A stretch of 64,000 nt of DNA. Origin: Pseudomonas tohonis (lineage in GTDB: Bacteria > Pseudomonadota > Gammaproteobacteria > Pseudomonadales > Pseudomonadaceae). The position numbers and the translations under genes were made by a program. Shown here piece after piece: positions 8,369-18,227 of this stretch. Every line of letters begins with the position of its first letter. The first letter of the stretch is position 1. Under the pieces are notes generated by a model. That model had not been told where the DNA came from, ran no database searches, and worked only from the letters and a program-made list of their open reading frames with translations. The DNA lies in assembly GCF_012767755.2 (NCBI RefSeq), contig NZ_AP023189.1, positions 6,512,001-6,576,000 of the forward strand, given 5' to 3'.

Positions 8369-10837
8369 ATGGACCAACTAGAACTCGCTCGCCAGCATGC
8401 GAAGCGCTTGCATTATGAAGCAGTCGAACACGGCAGCGATCCATGGTCTCCTTATCAGTTAGCCGAATACATAGCGGAGACGCTGGGCATCACGGTTGAA
8501 AGGTGCCTCCCTGGTGCTTCAATCCTGGACGGGGCGCGCGCAACGTTTGATGCCGCCTTGCAGCTGATTGTTCATGAGGACTTAGGGACACCGTTCGAGC
8601 AAGCCTTTCTCGTCGCCCATGAAATCGGGCACGCCGAGCTAGGCGATGGTGAGGAAGAGGAGGGGTCAGCATTTCAGATCGATCCAGCGCGAACCTCTGA
8701 GGCTGCGCCAGTTGGCATGGAGCGCGTAGTCGATTACAGCCGAAGGCAGCGCCGAGAAGTCCAGATGGACCTCTTCGCGAGAGAGTTGCTGCTGCCACGG
8801 TCGCGAGTCTTTGATTTGCACGTTACTCAAGGCCAGACCTGCTCGGAGATTGCAAACCGGTTGAGTGCCCCCTTCGAGGTCGTCGCACAGCAGATGCTTG
8901 ATGCGCTTTTGCTCCCCCCTGTGCCAGTAGTTGCTGCAGAAGCGCCTGTCGAAATTCCACTCAACGAGAAGCAAAAAACGGCAGCCAACCATCGCGGGGA
9001 CGCGTTCCTTCTCCAAGCTGGACCGGGCACCGGAAAGACCCGCACGCTGGTGGCGCGAGTTGAGAGCTTGTTGGATGAGGGGGTAGATCCAAGACGTATC
9101 CTTCTCCTGACCTTCTCGAACAAGGCCGCTGCGGAGATGTCCGAGCGGATCGCGCTGAAGCGGCCAGCGGAAGCCGCAGCGCTCTGCATTGGGACCTTCC
9201 ATAGCTTTGGACTGGACATCCTCAGACGATTCAACGACCGATGTGGCCTTCCGGTCGATCCCCGCCTGATGGACCGAACCGAAGCAGTAGAATTGCTTGA
9301 AAACGAATTTCCTCGGCTAGGCCTGACCCACTATCGCAACCTTTACGATCCATCTCAGACAGCTGCTGAAATCCTGACCGCGGTCTCACGCGCCAAGGAT
9401 GAAGTTGTTGATGCGGCGGGCTATCTTGCGCTGGCCAATGCAATGGCTAACGCGGCGAGTAACCCGAGCGAGGTGGAGGCTGCGGAGAAAGCGGCAGAAG
9501 TTGCCAAGGTCTACGCTCGCTATGAAGAGCTCAAAACACTCGCTCAGTGTGTCGACTTTGGCGACCTGGTTATGCGCCCGGTTCAACTACTGGAGAGCGA
9601 TGAAGCCGTTCGAAGGCAGTTGCAGAGCGACTATGACCACATTCTGGTCGACGAGTATCAGGACGTGAACCACAGTAGCGTTCGGCTTCTTGCGACACTG
9701 AAGCCGTCAGGCAATAACCTCTGGGTGGTGGGGGACGCCAAGCAGTCGATCTATCGGTTCCGCGGCGCCTCTTCGTTCAACATGGCCCGCTTCGGTTGCC
9801 AAGATTTCCCTGGCGCGGTACGGGACAGCCTGAAAATCAACTACCGTTCCACCCCTGAAGTTGTCCATGCCTTTTCTGCTTTTGCTGCAGGTATGTCCGC
9901 AGCTGATGGAGAAGAGGCCCTTGAGGCGGATAGAGGTCCAAGCGGAAAGCTGCCCGAAATCATCACAGTGGACAACGCCTCCCTGCTGACCTCGGCCATC
10001 GCTGATGGCATTCAAGAGCTTCGTCAGTCGGGCTATCGGTATCGGGACCAGGCAGTCCTTTGCCGGGGCAACGATCGACTTTCGGACGTCGGACGTGAGC
10101 TCGAGCGTGCCGGCATTCCAGTGCTTTTCCTGGGCAGCCTGTTTGAGCGTCCGGAAGTAAAAGACCTCGTCGCGGTGCTGTCGCTACTCGTGGATCGGCG
10201 CGCGATGGGGATGATCCGGACGGCTTGCTGGCCAGAATTCGCCATGAGCTTGGAGGACGCTGTTTGTGTCTTCGAGCATCTACGAGGTACCGACGCGGAA
10301 CCTGGCGCTTGGCGACTTAGCATTCCAGCTGAACTGACACCTGCTGGTCAGACTGCTCTTTCTTCCCTCAATGCAGCTCTTGCAGGCTTCGACGCGACCT
10401 CCCAACCTTGGATCGTGCTGGCAACCCTTCTGCTCGACCGGACTAGACAAGCAGCCCGCATCGCTTCTTCAGCCAGCGTCTCGGACCAGGCTCAGGGCAT
10501 CGCAATCTGGCAGTTCATGAACTTCGTTCGGGCGCAGCCGAACGGCCAGGGTCTCCCGATCCAGCGGCTTTCTGATCGCGTGAGGAGACTGCTGCGCCTT
10601 CGGGACGATAGAGACTTGAGGCAGCTACCAATGGCAGCCCAGGGGATTGATGCGGTTCGCCTGATGACTATCCACGGCTCGAAAGGGTTGGAATTTCCAG
10701 CGGTTCACATTGCCGGCGTCAATAAGGACTCTATCCCAGGGGCGCTTCGGACATCAAAGTGTCCCCCACCCGCAGGCATGGTCGCAGGTGGTCAAGGGCG
10801 CGCAGAGGACATTGTGTTGCCGCTGACCGAAAACTGA
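8369..10837 (+). pseudogene. ImmA/IrrE protease - UvrD/Rep helicase - nuclease, 5' part, interrupted by IS21-family element
   Basis: The first 815 residues (to 10814) are genuine; the last codons to 10837 read into the insertion sequence. Residues 84-88 are HEIGH, the zinc motif of ImmA/IrrE metallopeptidases, within a domain of about 180 residues. A superfamily 1A helicase follows, with Walker A QAGPGTGKTRT (about 216-226), LLTFSNKAAAEM, ILVDEYQDVNHSS, VVGDAKQSIYRFRGA and the late motif MTIHGSKGLEFPAVHI. The rest resumes in frame at 13427 once the element and one target duplicate are removed. Whole, it would be about 1130 residues: protease, helicase and nuclease in one chain. The split copy lacks helicase motif VI and the nuclease. 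Confidence 0.88.
10808..10814. repeat. Target-site duplication, left copy
   Basis: GACATTG directly before the IS end, repeated at 13420-13426. Removing the element and one copy restores GAG GAC ATT GCA CAG (EDIAQ) and the helicase frame. Confidence 0.92.
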
Positions 10838-10876
10838 CCCAGTAGAGGCTGTTCTGCCGACTGAAAACTGACCCAG
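10815..10876. repeat. IS21-family left end with two internal repeats
   Basis: It starts TGTTGCCGCTGACC and holds GAAAACTGACCCAG at 10829-10842 and again at 10863-10876, 34 bp apart, as expected for transposase binding sites. Confidence 0.85.
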
Positions 10877-10920
10877 GTGTTCAACTGCTTCTGCTCAATT
10901 TTTGAGCAGGAGAACACAGG

Positions 10921-12429
10921 GTGATCAGTATGGAAATGATGGGCAAAATCCGCCGGATGTATTTCCGCGACAAGCTGTCGCTGCATGAGATAGCCAAGCG
11001 CACCGGGTTGGCGCGCAACACGATTCGCAAGTGGGTCAGAGCACCTGAGGCCAAGCCGCCGGTCTACCAACGCCGCGCGATCTTTAACAAACTCAGCCCT
11101 TTTCACGCCACGCTAGAGCAGGCGCTAAAAGCCGATTCTCTGCGCCCCAAGCAACAGCGGCGCAGTGCCAAGGCGCTGTTGGCGCAAATCAAAGCCGATG
11201 GTTATGACGGTGGCTACAGCCAGCTCACCGCGTTTATCCGTGCCTGGCGAGGGGGACAGGGCAAGGCGTCGCAGGCCTTTGTGCCGCTGACCTTTGCTCT
11301 TGGCGAGGCGTTTCAGTTTGACTGGAGCGAGGAAGGCTTGCTGGTCGGCGGCATTTACCGGCGTATGCAGGTGGCACATCTGAAGCTGTGTGCCAGCCGT
11401 GCGTTCTGGCTTGTGGCGTATCCGAGCCAGGGCCATGAGATGTTATTTGACGCCCATACACGCTCGTTCGGCTCCTTGGGCGGCGTGCCGCGCCGGGGCA
11501 TCTACGACAACATGAAGACCGCCGTCGACAAGGTCAATAAGGGCAAAGGCCGGGCGGTGAATGCGCGCTTTGCGGTGATGTGCGCGCATTACCTGTTCGA
11601 TCCGGACTTCTGCAACGTCGCCGCTGGTTGGGAAAAGGGCATCGTTGAAAAGAACGTGCAAGACAGCCGCAGGCGTATCTGGCTAGACGCCCAGGACTGC
11701 CAGTTTCACTCCTTCGAGGAACTCAATGCCTGGCTGGGCCAGCGCTGCCGCGCGCTTTGGAACGAGCTGACGCACCCTCAATACAGCGGGCTGAGTGTGG
11801 CCGAAGTGCTGGAGTTGGAGCGCGCTGAACTGATGCCTGTGCCAGCGCCATTCGACGGTTACGTCGAGCGGCCTGCGCGGGTCTCCAGCACCTGCCTGGT
11901 CAGCGTCGGGCGCAACCGCTACTCGGTGCCGTGTGAGTACGCGGGTAAGTGGGTCAGCAGCCGTTTGTATCCGACGCGAATCGAGGTGGTGGCTGACGAC
12001 GCGCTGATCGCCAGCCATGTCCGCTTGCTGGATCGCGACCAGGTCAGCTATGACTGGCAGCACTACCTCCCGCTGATCGAACGCAAGCCCGGTGCGCTGC
12101 GCAACGGCGCGCCCTTTGCTGATCTGCCGGCGCCGCTGCGTCAGCTTAAGCACGGTCTGGGGCGTCATGCCGGCGGTGACCGGATCATGGCGCAAGTCCT
12201 GGCTGCCGTACCGGTCGCCGGACTCGATGCCGTGCTGGTAGCCGTTGAGCTGGTACTGGAGAGCGGCAGCCTGAGCGCCGAACACATCCTCAATGTCGTG
12301 GCACGGCTGACAGCATCCGAACCACCACCCAGCGTCGAAACCCACTTGTCGCTCAAGGAAGCCCCCGTCGCCAACACGGCGCGCTACGACCGCCTGCGTG
12401 GCCAGACCAAGGAGATCGGTCATGCGTGA
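10921..12429 (+). CDS. istA: IS21-family transposase IstA
   Basis: A 502-residue transposase (GTG 10921; ATG 10930 is also possible). The N-terminal helix-turn-helix reads [20 protein letters not shown]. The DDE catalytic core follows: first aspartate in FQFDWSEE, second in [11 protein letters not shown] and glutamate in [14 protein letters not shown] Mu-transposase-like C-terminal domain ([16 protein letters not shown]) completes it. It overlaps istB by 8 bp, the usual IS21 arrangement for coupled translation. It inserts the element together with the IstB ATPase. Confidence 0.93.
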   Translation: MISMEMMGKIRRMYFRDKLSLHEIAKRTGLARNTIRKWVRAPEAKPPVYQRRAIFNKLSPFHATLEQALKADSLRPKQQRRSAKALLAQIKADGYDGGYSQLTAFIRAWRGGQGKASQAFVPLTFALGEAFQFDWSEEGLLVGGIYRRMQVAHLKLCASRAFWLVAYPSQGHEMLFDAHTRSFGSLGGVPRRGIYDNMKTAVDKVNKGKGRAVNARFAVMCAHYLFDPDFCNVAAGWEKGIVEKNVQDSRRRIWLDAQDCQFHSFEELNAWLGQRCRALWNELTHPQYSGLSVAEVLELERAELMPVPAPFDGYVERPARVSSTCLVSVGRNRYSVPCEYAGKWVSSRLYPTRIEVVADDALIASHVRLLDRDQVSYDWQHYLPLIERKPGALRNGAPFADLPAPLRQLKHGLGRHAGGDRIMAQVLAAVPVAGLDAVLVAVELVLESGSLSAEHILNVVARLTASEPPPSVETHLSLKEAPVANTARYDRLRGQTKEIGHA

Positions 12430-13225
12430 TTTGATGGCGGAACTCAAGGAACTGCGCCTGCACGGCATGGCCACGGCCTGGGCGGAGTTAACTGCACAGG
12501 GTGAGTCGAACACAGCCTCATCCAAGTGGCTGCTCGAACACCTGCTGGAACAAGAGCACACAGATCGCGCCATGCGCTCGGTGAGCCACCAGATGAACAT
12601 GGCCAAGCTGCCGATGCACCGCGATCTGGCCAGCTTCGATTTCAACGCCTCTAGCGCCGACGCACGCCTGATCAGCGAGCTGGCCAGCCTGGCCTTTACC
12701 GACACCGCGCAGAACGTGGTGCTGATCGGTGGGCCAGGCACCGGTAAAACCCACCTAGCCACCGCGCTGGCCGTGTCCGGCATCACCCGGCACGGTAAGC
12801 GCGTGCGCTTCTACTCCACGGTCGATCTGGTCAATCTGCTGGAGCGCGAAAAACACGACGGCAAAGCCGGGCGGATCGCCCAGGCACTGCTGCGCATGGA
12901 TCTGGTCATCCTCGACGAACTGGGTTATCTGCCGTTCAGCCAGGCTGGCGGTGCGTTGCTGTTTCACCTGCTGTCCAAGCTGTACGAACACACCAGCGTG
13001 GTGATCACCACCAACCTGAGCTTCGCCGAATGGTCGAGCGTGTTCGGCGACGCCAAGATGACCACCGCCCTGCTGGATCGGCTGACCCACCACTGCCACA
13101 TCGTCGAAACCGGTAACGAGTCCTATCGCCTGCAACACAGTAGCTTGGCGGCCCAGGCCAAGATCAAATCACGGGAGCGAAAGCGTAAGGGCGGCCAGGA
13201 ACCGGAGGACGATGAGCCGTTCTGA
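12422..13225 (+). CDS. istB: IS21-family helper ATPase IstB
   Basis: A 267-residue AAA+ ATPase related to DnaC. Walker A is [11 protein letters not shown] and Walker [17 protein letters not shown], followed by the sensor region [18 protein letters not shown]. IstB prepares target DNA for IstA. The ATG at 12422 lies inside the end of istA. It appears intact. Confidence 0.93.
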   Translation: MRDLMAELKELRLHGMATAWAELTAQGESNTASSKWLLEHLLEQEHTDRAMRSVSHQMNMAKLPMHRDLASFDFNASSADARLISELASLAFTDTAQNVVLIGGPGTGKTHLATALAVSGITRHGKRVRFYSTVDLVNLLEREKHDGKAGRIAQALLRMDLVILDELGYLPFSQAGGALLFHLLSKLYEHTSVVITTNLSFAEWSSVFGDAKMTTALLDRLTHHCHIVETGNESYRLQHSSLAAQAKIKSRERKRKGGQEPEDDEPF

Positions 13226-13367
13226 TTTCATGGCGACGACGGCCTGCTACATGGCTGCGTGTGGCAGGTCTTAAACAACTGAACTGGGCTAGCGAAGGAG
13301 TGGGGGCAACAGCAGCTGCGCTGGTAGACTTATCCACAGTTGCTGGTAACAAAATCAGCAATCCGCC

Positions 13368-13419
13368 CTGGGTCAAATTTCAATCGGCAGGGTGGGTCAA
13401 TTTTCCATCAGCGCCAACA
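13368..13419. repeat. IS21-family right end with two internal repeats
   Basis: Inverted copies CTGGGTCAAATTTC (13368-13381) and TGGGTCAATTTTCC (13393-13406), ending GCGCCAACA at 13419, mirror the left end. Confidence 0.85.
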
Positions 13420-13426
13420 GACATTG
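13420..13426. repeat. Target-site duplication, right copy
   Basis: GACATTG, identical to 10808-10814, directly after the IS right end. Confidence 0.92.
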
Positions 13427-14364
13427 CACAGGCGGCCCACAACGAAGAGCAGGAGTGCTTGTTCTACGTCGCAATGTCCCGGGCGAAGACACGCCTGGCG
13501 TTTTACGGAGCGACCTCAACATCGAATGGGCGTGCCAGGCCGCTATCGCAGTTCCTGGATCGCATTGGTCCAGCTCAACGGCGCGCCGTCACGCCTACTA
13601 CTGTATTACCTCCTGCCCCGGACGATACGCAAATACCCATCGTCTTCTCGGGAACCCCGCGGTTCAGCTCAGATGCGGTCGCGCTTTACGAATCGTGTGC
13701 ACGGCGATTCCTCTACACACACTTGCTTCAGGTGGGTGGCCGGCGCGGCATGAGTTCATTTATGCATATGCATGAAGCGATTCGTGAGGTCTACCGGAAG
13801 ATCGTCGCGCAGGGCAGCTCTAGTGCTGAGTGGGAGGATCTGCTTTCTCAGGCCTTCGCGGCTCAGGGGCTTCATGAACATGGCTATTTCGATGACTACC
13901 GTGCGATAGCCTCCACCATGCTCCAATACTTCCTGGCATCGAGGGCTGGCGCGCAGGTTGAAGCTCCGACCCCGCTGCGAATTGTGCTAGACGGCCATGA
14001 GATCGAAGTAACACCGGATGATGTCCTCGTGAAAGACGGAAAGCGGGCCATACGCCGGGTGAGAACTGGCCATGCGCCCAGCCGTGACAGCAAGGACGTC
14101 GGTGCAGCTGCATTTGTACTAGCGGCCCAAGCGGAGTTCCCGGGTGCCGAGCTGGAACTGGTCTACCTAGCTGATGCTGAAAGCAAGCCGTTGAAACTCA
14201 GCACCAAAGAGTTGAGCAATCGCCAAGAAAAATTGGGCGAGATTTTCCGCGGAATCCGAGGCGGCCAGTTCCGAACAAATACTTCGGACGCCACTTGCCC
14301 GAACTGCCCGGCCTTTTTCGTGTGTGGTGCAGTCCCCCCTGGAACCCTCTCAAAACAATTCTGA
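13420..14364 (+). pseudogene. Helicase-nuclease, 3' part after the IS element
   Basis: In frame with the 5' part once the IS and one target copy are removed. It begins DIAQAAHNEEQECLFYVAMSRAKTRL, the end of a UvrD helicase with motif VI (YVAMSRAKTRL), split here only by my quoting of the junction. A RecB/Cas4-like nuclease domain follows: YESCARRFLY supplies one cysteine and CPNCPAFFVC near the C-terminus supplies three, the four-cysteine pattern of iron-sulfur AddB/Cas4 nucleases. An open frame through the IS end from 13261 could in principle be translated, but it has no good start signal. The fragment alone lacks helicase motifs I to V. Confidence 0.85.
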
Positions 14365-14448
14365 AAAAAGTTTACCGGCGGCAGTCGCTGGGTCCGATTA
14401 AAGAGTTGAAGGCAGAAAAAACTCTGTCGCAACACTTTAGAGGACCAT

Positions 14449-15198
14449 ATGAAAAACTCTCCGTTTGACGACGTTGGTGACGCAATCCGTGAGGATCGTC
14501 CACTGCGAGAGGCCGGCGCCTATCGCATCCGCTTCGGCTTGGAAGGACTGACCTTCCGCAACATCGACGTGCCTGACCCGGTACCCACCGGCCGGCAAAT
14601 CCTGGATAGCGCGGGGCTCGATCGCCGAAGCGACTATCAACTCTATGCACTTCTCGCCTCGGGCGATTTTGAGGACGTTCGTCTCGACGAGACAGTGGAT
14701 CTGCGAGGCAAGGGTGCTGAGCGCTTCATTGCGTTCAAGTCCGACCGCGCCTTCAAGTTCTCTTTGAACGATCGCCAGATGGCCTGGGGGCACCCGGAGC
14801 TGCTGGGCAGCGTTCTGTATGACCTAGCCGACGCCTCGCCCGAAGAGGCCATCTTCCTGGAAGTACGAGGCGGCGAAGACATCCTCATCGAGCCGGATGA
14901 CAGGATCAATCTCGACAACCCTGGCATTGAGCGGTTTATCACCGCCCTAAAGCCGCAAAAGGGCTACGTCATCGTGGTCAATGCTGTCGAGGAGATTGTG
15001 CCGGACAAGCATGTCACCTTCGAACAGGTGGTCAAGTTGTCCCATCCGAACGCGCCGGCAGAGACCAACGTCAAGTTCTCGATGACATACCGCAATGCTG
15101 CCTCGCACCCCCGCGCTGGTGAACTCGCTGAGGGTGGCTCCGTTGAAGTCAAAAAACAGGGGACAATTTTCAATGTCACACGAACTGTTCAGTCTTAA
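14449..15198 (+). CDS. Multiubiquitin-domain protein (three tandem ubiquitin-like repeats)
   Basis: A 249-residue protein; AGAGGA precedes ATG 14449. It reads as three beta-grasp repeats. Repeat 1 (about 25-100) holds YRIRFGLEGLTF and ends GAERFIAFKS. Repeat 2 (about 102-170) holds AFKFSLNDRQMAW and ends GIERFITALKP. Repeat 3 (about 172-249) holds KGYVIVVNAVEEIV and ends GTIFNVTRTVQS. This matches the prokaryotic multiubiquitin family, which neighbours E1/E2-like enzymes. There is no terminal Gly-Gly, so any conjugation would need processing or another terminus. It overlaps the E2-E1 gene by 26 bp. The conjugation substrate is unknown. Confidence 0.85.
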   Translation: MKNSPFDDVGDAIREDRPLREAGAYRIRFGLEGLTFRNIDVPDPVPTGRQILDSAGLDRRSDYQLYALLASGDFEDVRLDETVDLRGKGAERFIAFKSDRAFKFSLNDRQMAWGHPELLGSVLYDLADASPEEAIFLEVRGGEDILIEPDDRINLDNPGIERFITALKPQKGYVIVVNAVEEIVPDKHVTFEQVVKLSHPNAPAETNVKFSMTYRNAASHPRAGELAEGGSVEVKKQGTIFNVTRTVQS

Positions 15199-16354
15199 TG
15201 CCGACCTGGCCCGGTTGCGTACGGAGGGCTACTTCGTTCGCATTCAGGGGAGTCTCCTAGTGATGCTGGAAGTGCCCTATGTCGACGCTCAATGTCGTGT
15301 GCGCACCGGCACGCTGGTGTCCAGCCTTGACTTGGCTGGGGACCGGACGCGCAAGCCAGAGACACACGTAATCCACTGGGACGGCGACTTCCCCTGCAGC
15401 GCGAATGGGACTCCCTTGCCAGGCATCTCCCATGCGTCGCCCAACACCGACCTCGGTTACGGGCTCACCGCAAGGCACAGCTTTTCCAGTAAACCCAACC
15501 CGGATGGCTACCCGGACTACTACGCCAAGATGGCTACCTACGCGACCATCTTGGCCGGCCCGGCGGCCGTCTTGCAGCCCGGTATCAGCCCACGGCTGAT
15601 CCGTGGCGCTGATGATGAGAATGAGCCCAGCGTCTTCAACTATCTCGATACAGCATCCAGCCGGGTAGGCCTGGGCGCGCTAGCTAGCAAACTGGAAGGT
15701 GAGGTGGTGGGCATCCTCGGCGCAGGTGGTACTGGTGGGTACATCCTCGATCTGGTCGCGAAAACGCCGGTGAGGGAAATCCGGCTCTTCGACGATGACG
15801 ACTTTCTTTCCCATAACGCGTTCCGCGCGCCCGGAGCGCCATCGCTCGAGGAGTTGCGGGACGCCCCTAAAAAGGTGCACTACCTGAAGGGCATCTATGA
15901 ACGGATGCATCGCGGGATCGTGGCTCACCCCGTGAAGATGAAAACGGAGACGCTGGGGCTGCTTGACGGCATCACGTTTGCGTTCATCAGCATGGACGCG
16001 GGCGAAGAAAAGCGCGCCGTGGTGGCGAAGCTCGAAGCACTTGGTGTGCCTTTCATCGACGTCGGGATGGGGCTTGAACTTAGCAACGGTAGCTTGGGCG
16101 GTATCCTGCGGGTGACGACTAGCACGCCGGCGAAACGCGAGCATGTCCACGCAGGGCGCATCTCTTTCGCTGGTGGTGGAGGCCAGGACGTGTACGCATC
16201 CAATATCCAGGTGGCCGACCTGAACGCGTTGAATGCTTGCCTCGCAGTAGTGAAGTGGAAAAAGCTCCGCGGCTTCTACCGCGACCTAGAGAGCGAGCAT
16301 CACAGCACGTACACAACCGATGGGAGCATGTTGCTCAACGGAGACCAATCATGA
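15173..16354 (+). CDS. E2-like (DUF6791) - E1-like ThiF-family adenylyltransferase fusion
   Basis: A 393-residue protein, ATG 15173. Residues about 1-140 resemble the E2-like domain often fused to ThiF proteins, with cysteine 75 in HWDGDFPC as candidate thioester residue. Residues about 170-393 are a ThiF/E1 fold: GILGAGGTGGYILD (about 180-193) is the ATP-binding glycine loop, REIRLFDDDDFLSHN holds the acidic residues, and FAFISMDAGEEKR fits the E1 strand with a ligand-binding aspartate. It should adenylate the C-terminus of a ubiquitin-like protein and pass it to the E2 part. It overlaps both neighbours, so the three genes form one translational unit. Confidence 0.85.
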   Translation: MSHELFSLNADLARLRTEGYFVRIQGSLLVMLEVPYVDAQCRVRTGTLVSSLDLAGDRTRKPETHVIHWDGDFPCSANGTPLPGISHASPNTDLGYGLTARHSFSSKPNPDGYPDYYAKMATYATILAGPAAVLQPGISPRLIRGADDENEPSVFNYLDTASSRVGLGALASKLEGEVVGILGAGGTGGYILDLVAKTPVREIRLFDDDDFLSHNAFRAPGAPSLEELRDAPKKVHYLKGIYERMHRGIVAHPVKMKTETLGLLDGITFAFISMDAGEEKRAVVAKLEALGVPFIDVGMGLELSNGSLGGILRVTTSTPAKREHVHAGRISFAGGGGQDVYASNIQVADLNALNACLAVVKWKKLRGFYRDLESEHHSTYTTDGSMLLNGDQS

Positions 16355-16803
16355 TGCGCCATCTGAGTCTGGAACATCGTTTTGTGCGAAACGTTCCACG
16401 CGAGTTGGAGCCTGGCATCTTGTACATCTCGATGGACTACGCAACCGCAGTGCACTCGTGCTGCTGCGGTTGCGGGGATCGCGTGGTAACCCCATTCACG
16501 CCGACCGACTGGCGGATGACGTTCGATGGTGAGTCCATCTCGCTTCAGCCCTCCGTAGGCAACTGGAATCAGAAGTGCCGGTCGCACTACGTGATCCAGC
16601 GGGGTCGAGTTTTGGAGGCGGGGCCATGGTCGCAAGGCCAGATAGAGGCGGAGCGTCTACGCGATAAGAAGGCCAAAGCTGCGCATTATGGCTCGCTGCA
16701 TGAAGTGCGTCGTGAGTTACCCGGTTCCACTACTGGTGGCCAGAGTTCGACTGCGCACTCCCGTAGCATCTGGACTCGGCTTAAGGCCTGGCTCAGCCTT
16801 TGA
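16351..16803 (+). CDS. DUF6527-family protein of the ubiquitin-like cassette
   Basis: A 150-residue protein; ATG 16351 overlaps the E1 stop (ATGA) and GGAG lies 8-11 bases upstream. It contains CCCGCGDRVVTPFTP, then TDWRMTFDGESISLQPSVGN and KCRSHYVIQRGRV. Cysteines and histidine are spaced as in a small metal-binding or catalytic site. This matches the DUF6527 family, which I know as a regular companion of multiubiquitin/E1 operons; I recall recent work linking it to processing of the ubiquitin-like protein but cannot confirm this here. The C-terminal 40 residues are basic and poorly structured. The last clear gene of the cassette. Confidence 0.75.
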   Translation: MMRHLSLEHRFVRNVPRELEPGILYISMDYATAVHSCCCGCGDRVVTPFTPTDWRMTFDGESISLQPSVGNWNQKCRSHYVIQRGRVLEAGPWSQGQIEAERLRDKKAKAAHYGSLHEVRRELPGSTTGGQSSTAHSRSIWTRLKAWLSL

Positions 16804-16936
16804 CCGCCGATCTTGACTGATGAAGCTCCACCGCCACCAACGGGACAAAAACAGATTTGAAAGAATGGCTGTTTCTGGCTGTGGGTTTACCCAAAACAAC
16901 TGGCAATTTTAAACTCGTGACTTATTGGAGCAATGC

Positions 16937-18052
16937 ATGACCGGTTTCGGCGAGATCAACCGCCAGTTTTCTATGGAAGGGGCTACCCATCTCTACTCAA
17001 GCTCCCCTGCAATGCTTACGCCGGCGGATCTCTATCGTGTCAAAGACAATCCGACACACAAGGCCGCCCTTTTAGACTGCAACATCTATCTCATCGTCCG
17101 CCGCCAACGTATTTACTTGAAGCCCGACGGGTTCACCTTAAATGGCCGGATTATCACCGGAGATTTTTTGGTGATGCGAGAACAAGGGATGAGTGCAGTC
17201 CCCTTCGTGTATGAAATTAGCCCATCATCAGTGCCGGATGGCATAACCATTCAGGATGTCGCAGTAGCTCTTAATGGTACATCGTTGATTGTGCTGACTC
17301 CAAAGGGCAAGCACTTTATTGCGGTAAACGTCATTATCGCGGACGCTAAAAGTGAGCTGGAAATGCATGATACCGATCTGGAGGTACTCTATGTGGGACA
17401 GAGTATTGGACGAACCGGGTCGCGGACTGCTCTAGATCGCTTGCTTTCGCATAGCAAATTTCAGCAAATCCTCGCCGAAACCTCCACGCACTTCCCGGAG
17501 CGCGAGTTGCTTCTATTGCTGTATCGATTCGAGCACGGCAGGACGATCATTAGTAATGGAGGTGATTTTAATGTTGATGCCCAAGCCTCCGCCCAGCAGG
17601 ATTCGGCTCATTTCGATCGCCTCCGAAGTGTTCGGTTGAGTCGTAAGGAAGTCGTGTCGCTAGCGGAGGCGGGACTGATCAACCACTTCAAGCCGTATTA
17701 CAACTCCCTGCTTAAAGCGACGAATTTTACGACGAAGAATAAAATCAAGGTTTTAAAGCAACTGATGGGGAAGGGGATCACTGGACTAGTGGTAGAGCTT
17801 TGCTCGGCCAATTTACGCTCTCGCATCGGCACGGTTCATGCTCTACCCGTGGACCTAACAGAGGTATTTCCAATAGAGGTTCTGGATGGACGCAATATTA
17901 AAGACCAAGAATTAAAGGAGAGGTGGCAGGAGCAATTGAAAGAAATGGCTCATTCACATATCGCCAAATTTTCGCTGACGAGTCCTCAAGAGCGAAACAC
18001 GTTCCTGCATGGCACTATCTTCAGCAACCAAACTGAAGAGGCGCAACATTAG
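16937..18052 (+). CDS. Hypothetical protein with possible GIY-YIG-like segment
   Basis: A 371-residue protein of no recognised family. ATG 16937 is chosen because GGAG lies 6 bases upstream; the frame opens slightly earlier. The middle has LEVLYVGQSIGRTGSRTALD followed by RLLSHSKFQQIL, which resembles the YVGQS...R...H core of GIY-YIG nucleases, though the first GIY strand is not obvious. It lies 133 bp after the ubiquitin-like cassette on the same strand and converges on the PLD-like gene. Base composition is lower in GC than the cassette. It could be a cassette effector or an unrelated acquisition. Confidence 0.55.
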   Translation: MTGFGEINRQFSMEGATHLYSSSPAMLTPADLYRVKDNPTHKAALLDCNIYLIVRRQRIYLKPDGFTLNGRIITGDFLVMREQGMSAVPFVYEISPSSVPDGITIQDVAVALNGTSLIVLTPKGKHFIAVNVIIADAKSELEMHDTDLEVLYVGQSIGRTGSRTALDRLLSHSKFQQILAETSTHFPERELLLLLYRFEHGRTIISNGGDFNVDAQASAQQDSAHFDRLRSVRLSRKEVVSLAEAGLINHFKPYYNSLLKATNFTTKNKIKVLKQLMGKGITGLVVELCSANLRSRIGTVHALPVDLTEVFPIEVLDGRNIKDQELKERWQEQLKEMAHSHIAKFSLTSPQERNTFLHGTIFSNQTEEAQH

Positions 18053-18227
18053 TCAAGCGTCTGATCGGGTGACTGATCGCAATGCGTATCCGATTTTTCG
18101 GCTGATTGCTGGTATCCAGCTCCAGCCGCTACGCCTAACAATAATGGGAAAAACGCACGCAACAACTCGAAGAGCGTAACCAAAGAGCATGAGATTTAAA
18201 CGCGCTCTGAAGGCTTGCTTGGGAGCC

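Larger units (their letters stand above)
10815..13419 (+). mobile_element. IS21-family insertion sequence, 2605 bp
   Basis: It contains istA and istB, flanked by imperfect terminal inverted repeats. The left end is TGTTGCCGCTGACCGAAAAC and the right end, read inward, TGTTGGCGCTGATGGAAAAT. Both ends carry two spaced copies of a GAAAA(C/T)TGACCCA-type repeat, typical of IS21 multiple end repeats. A 7-bp duplication GACATTG flanks it. Both genes are intact and the insertion is unscarred, so it is probably recent. Confidence 0.93.
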
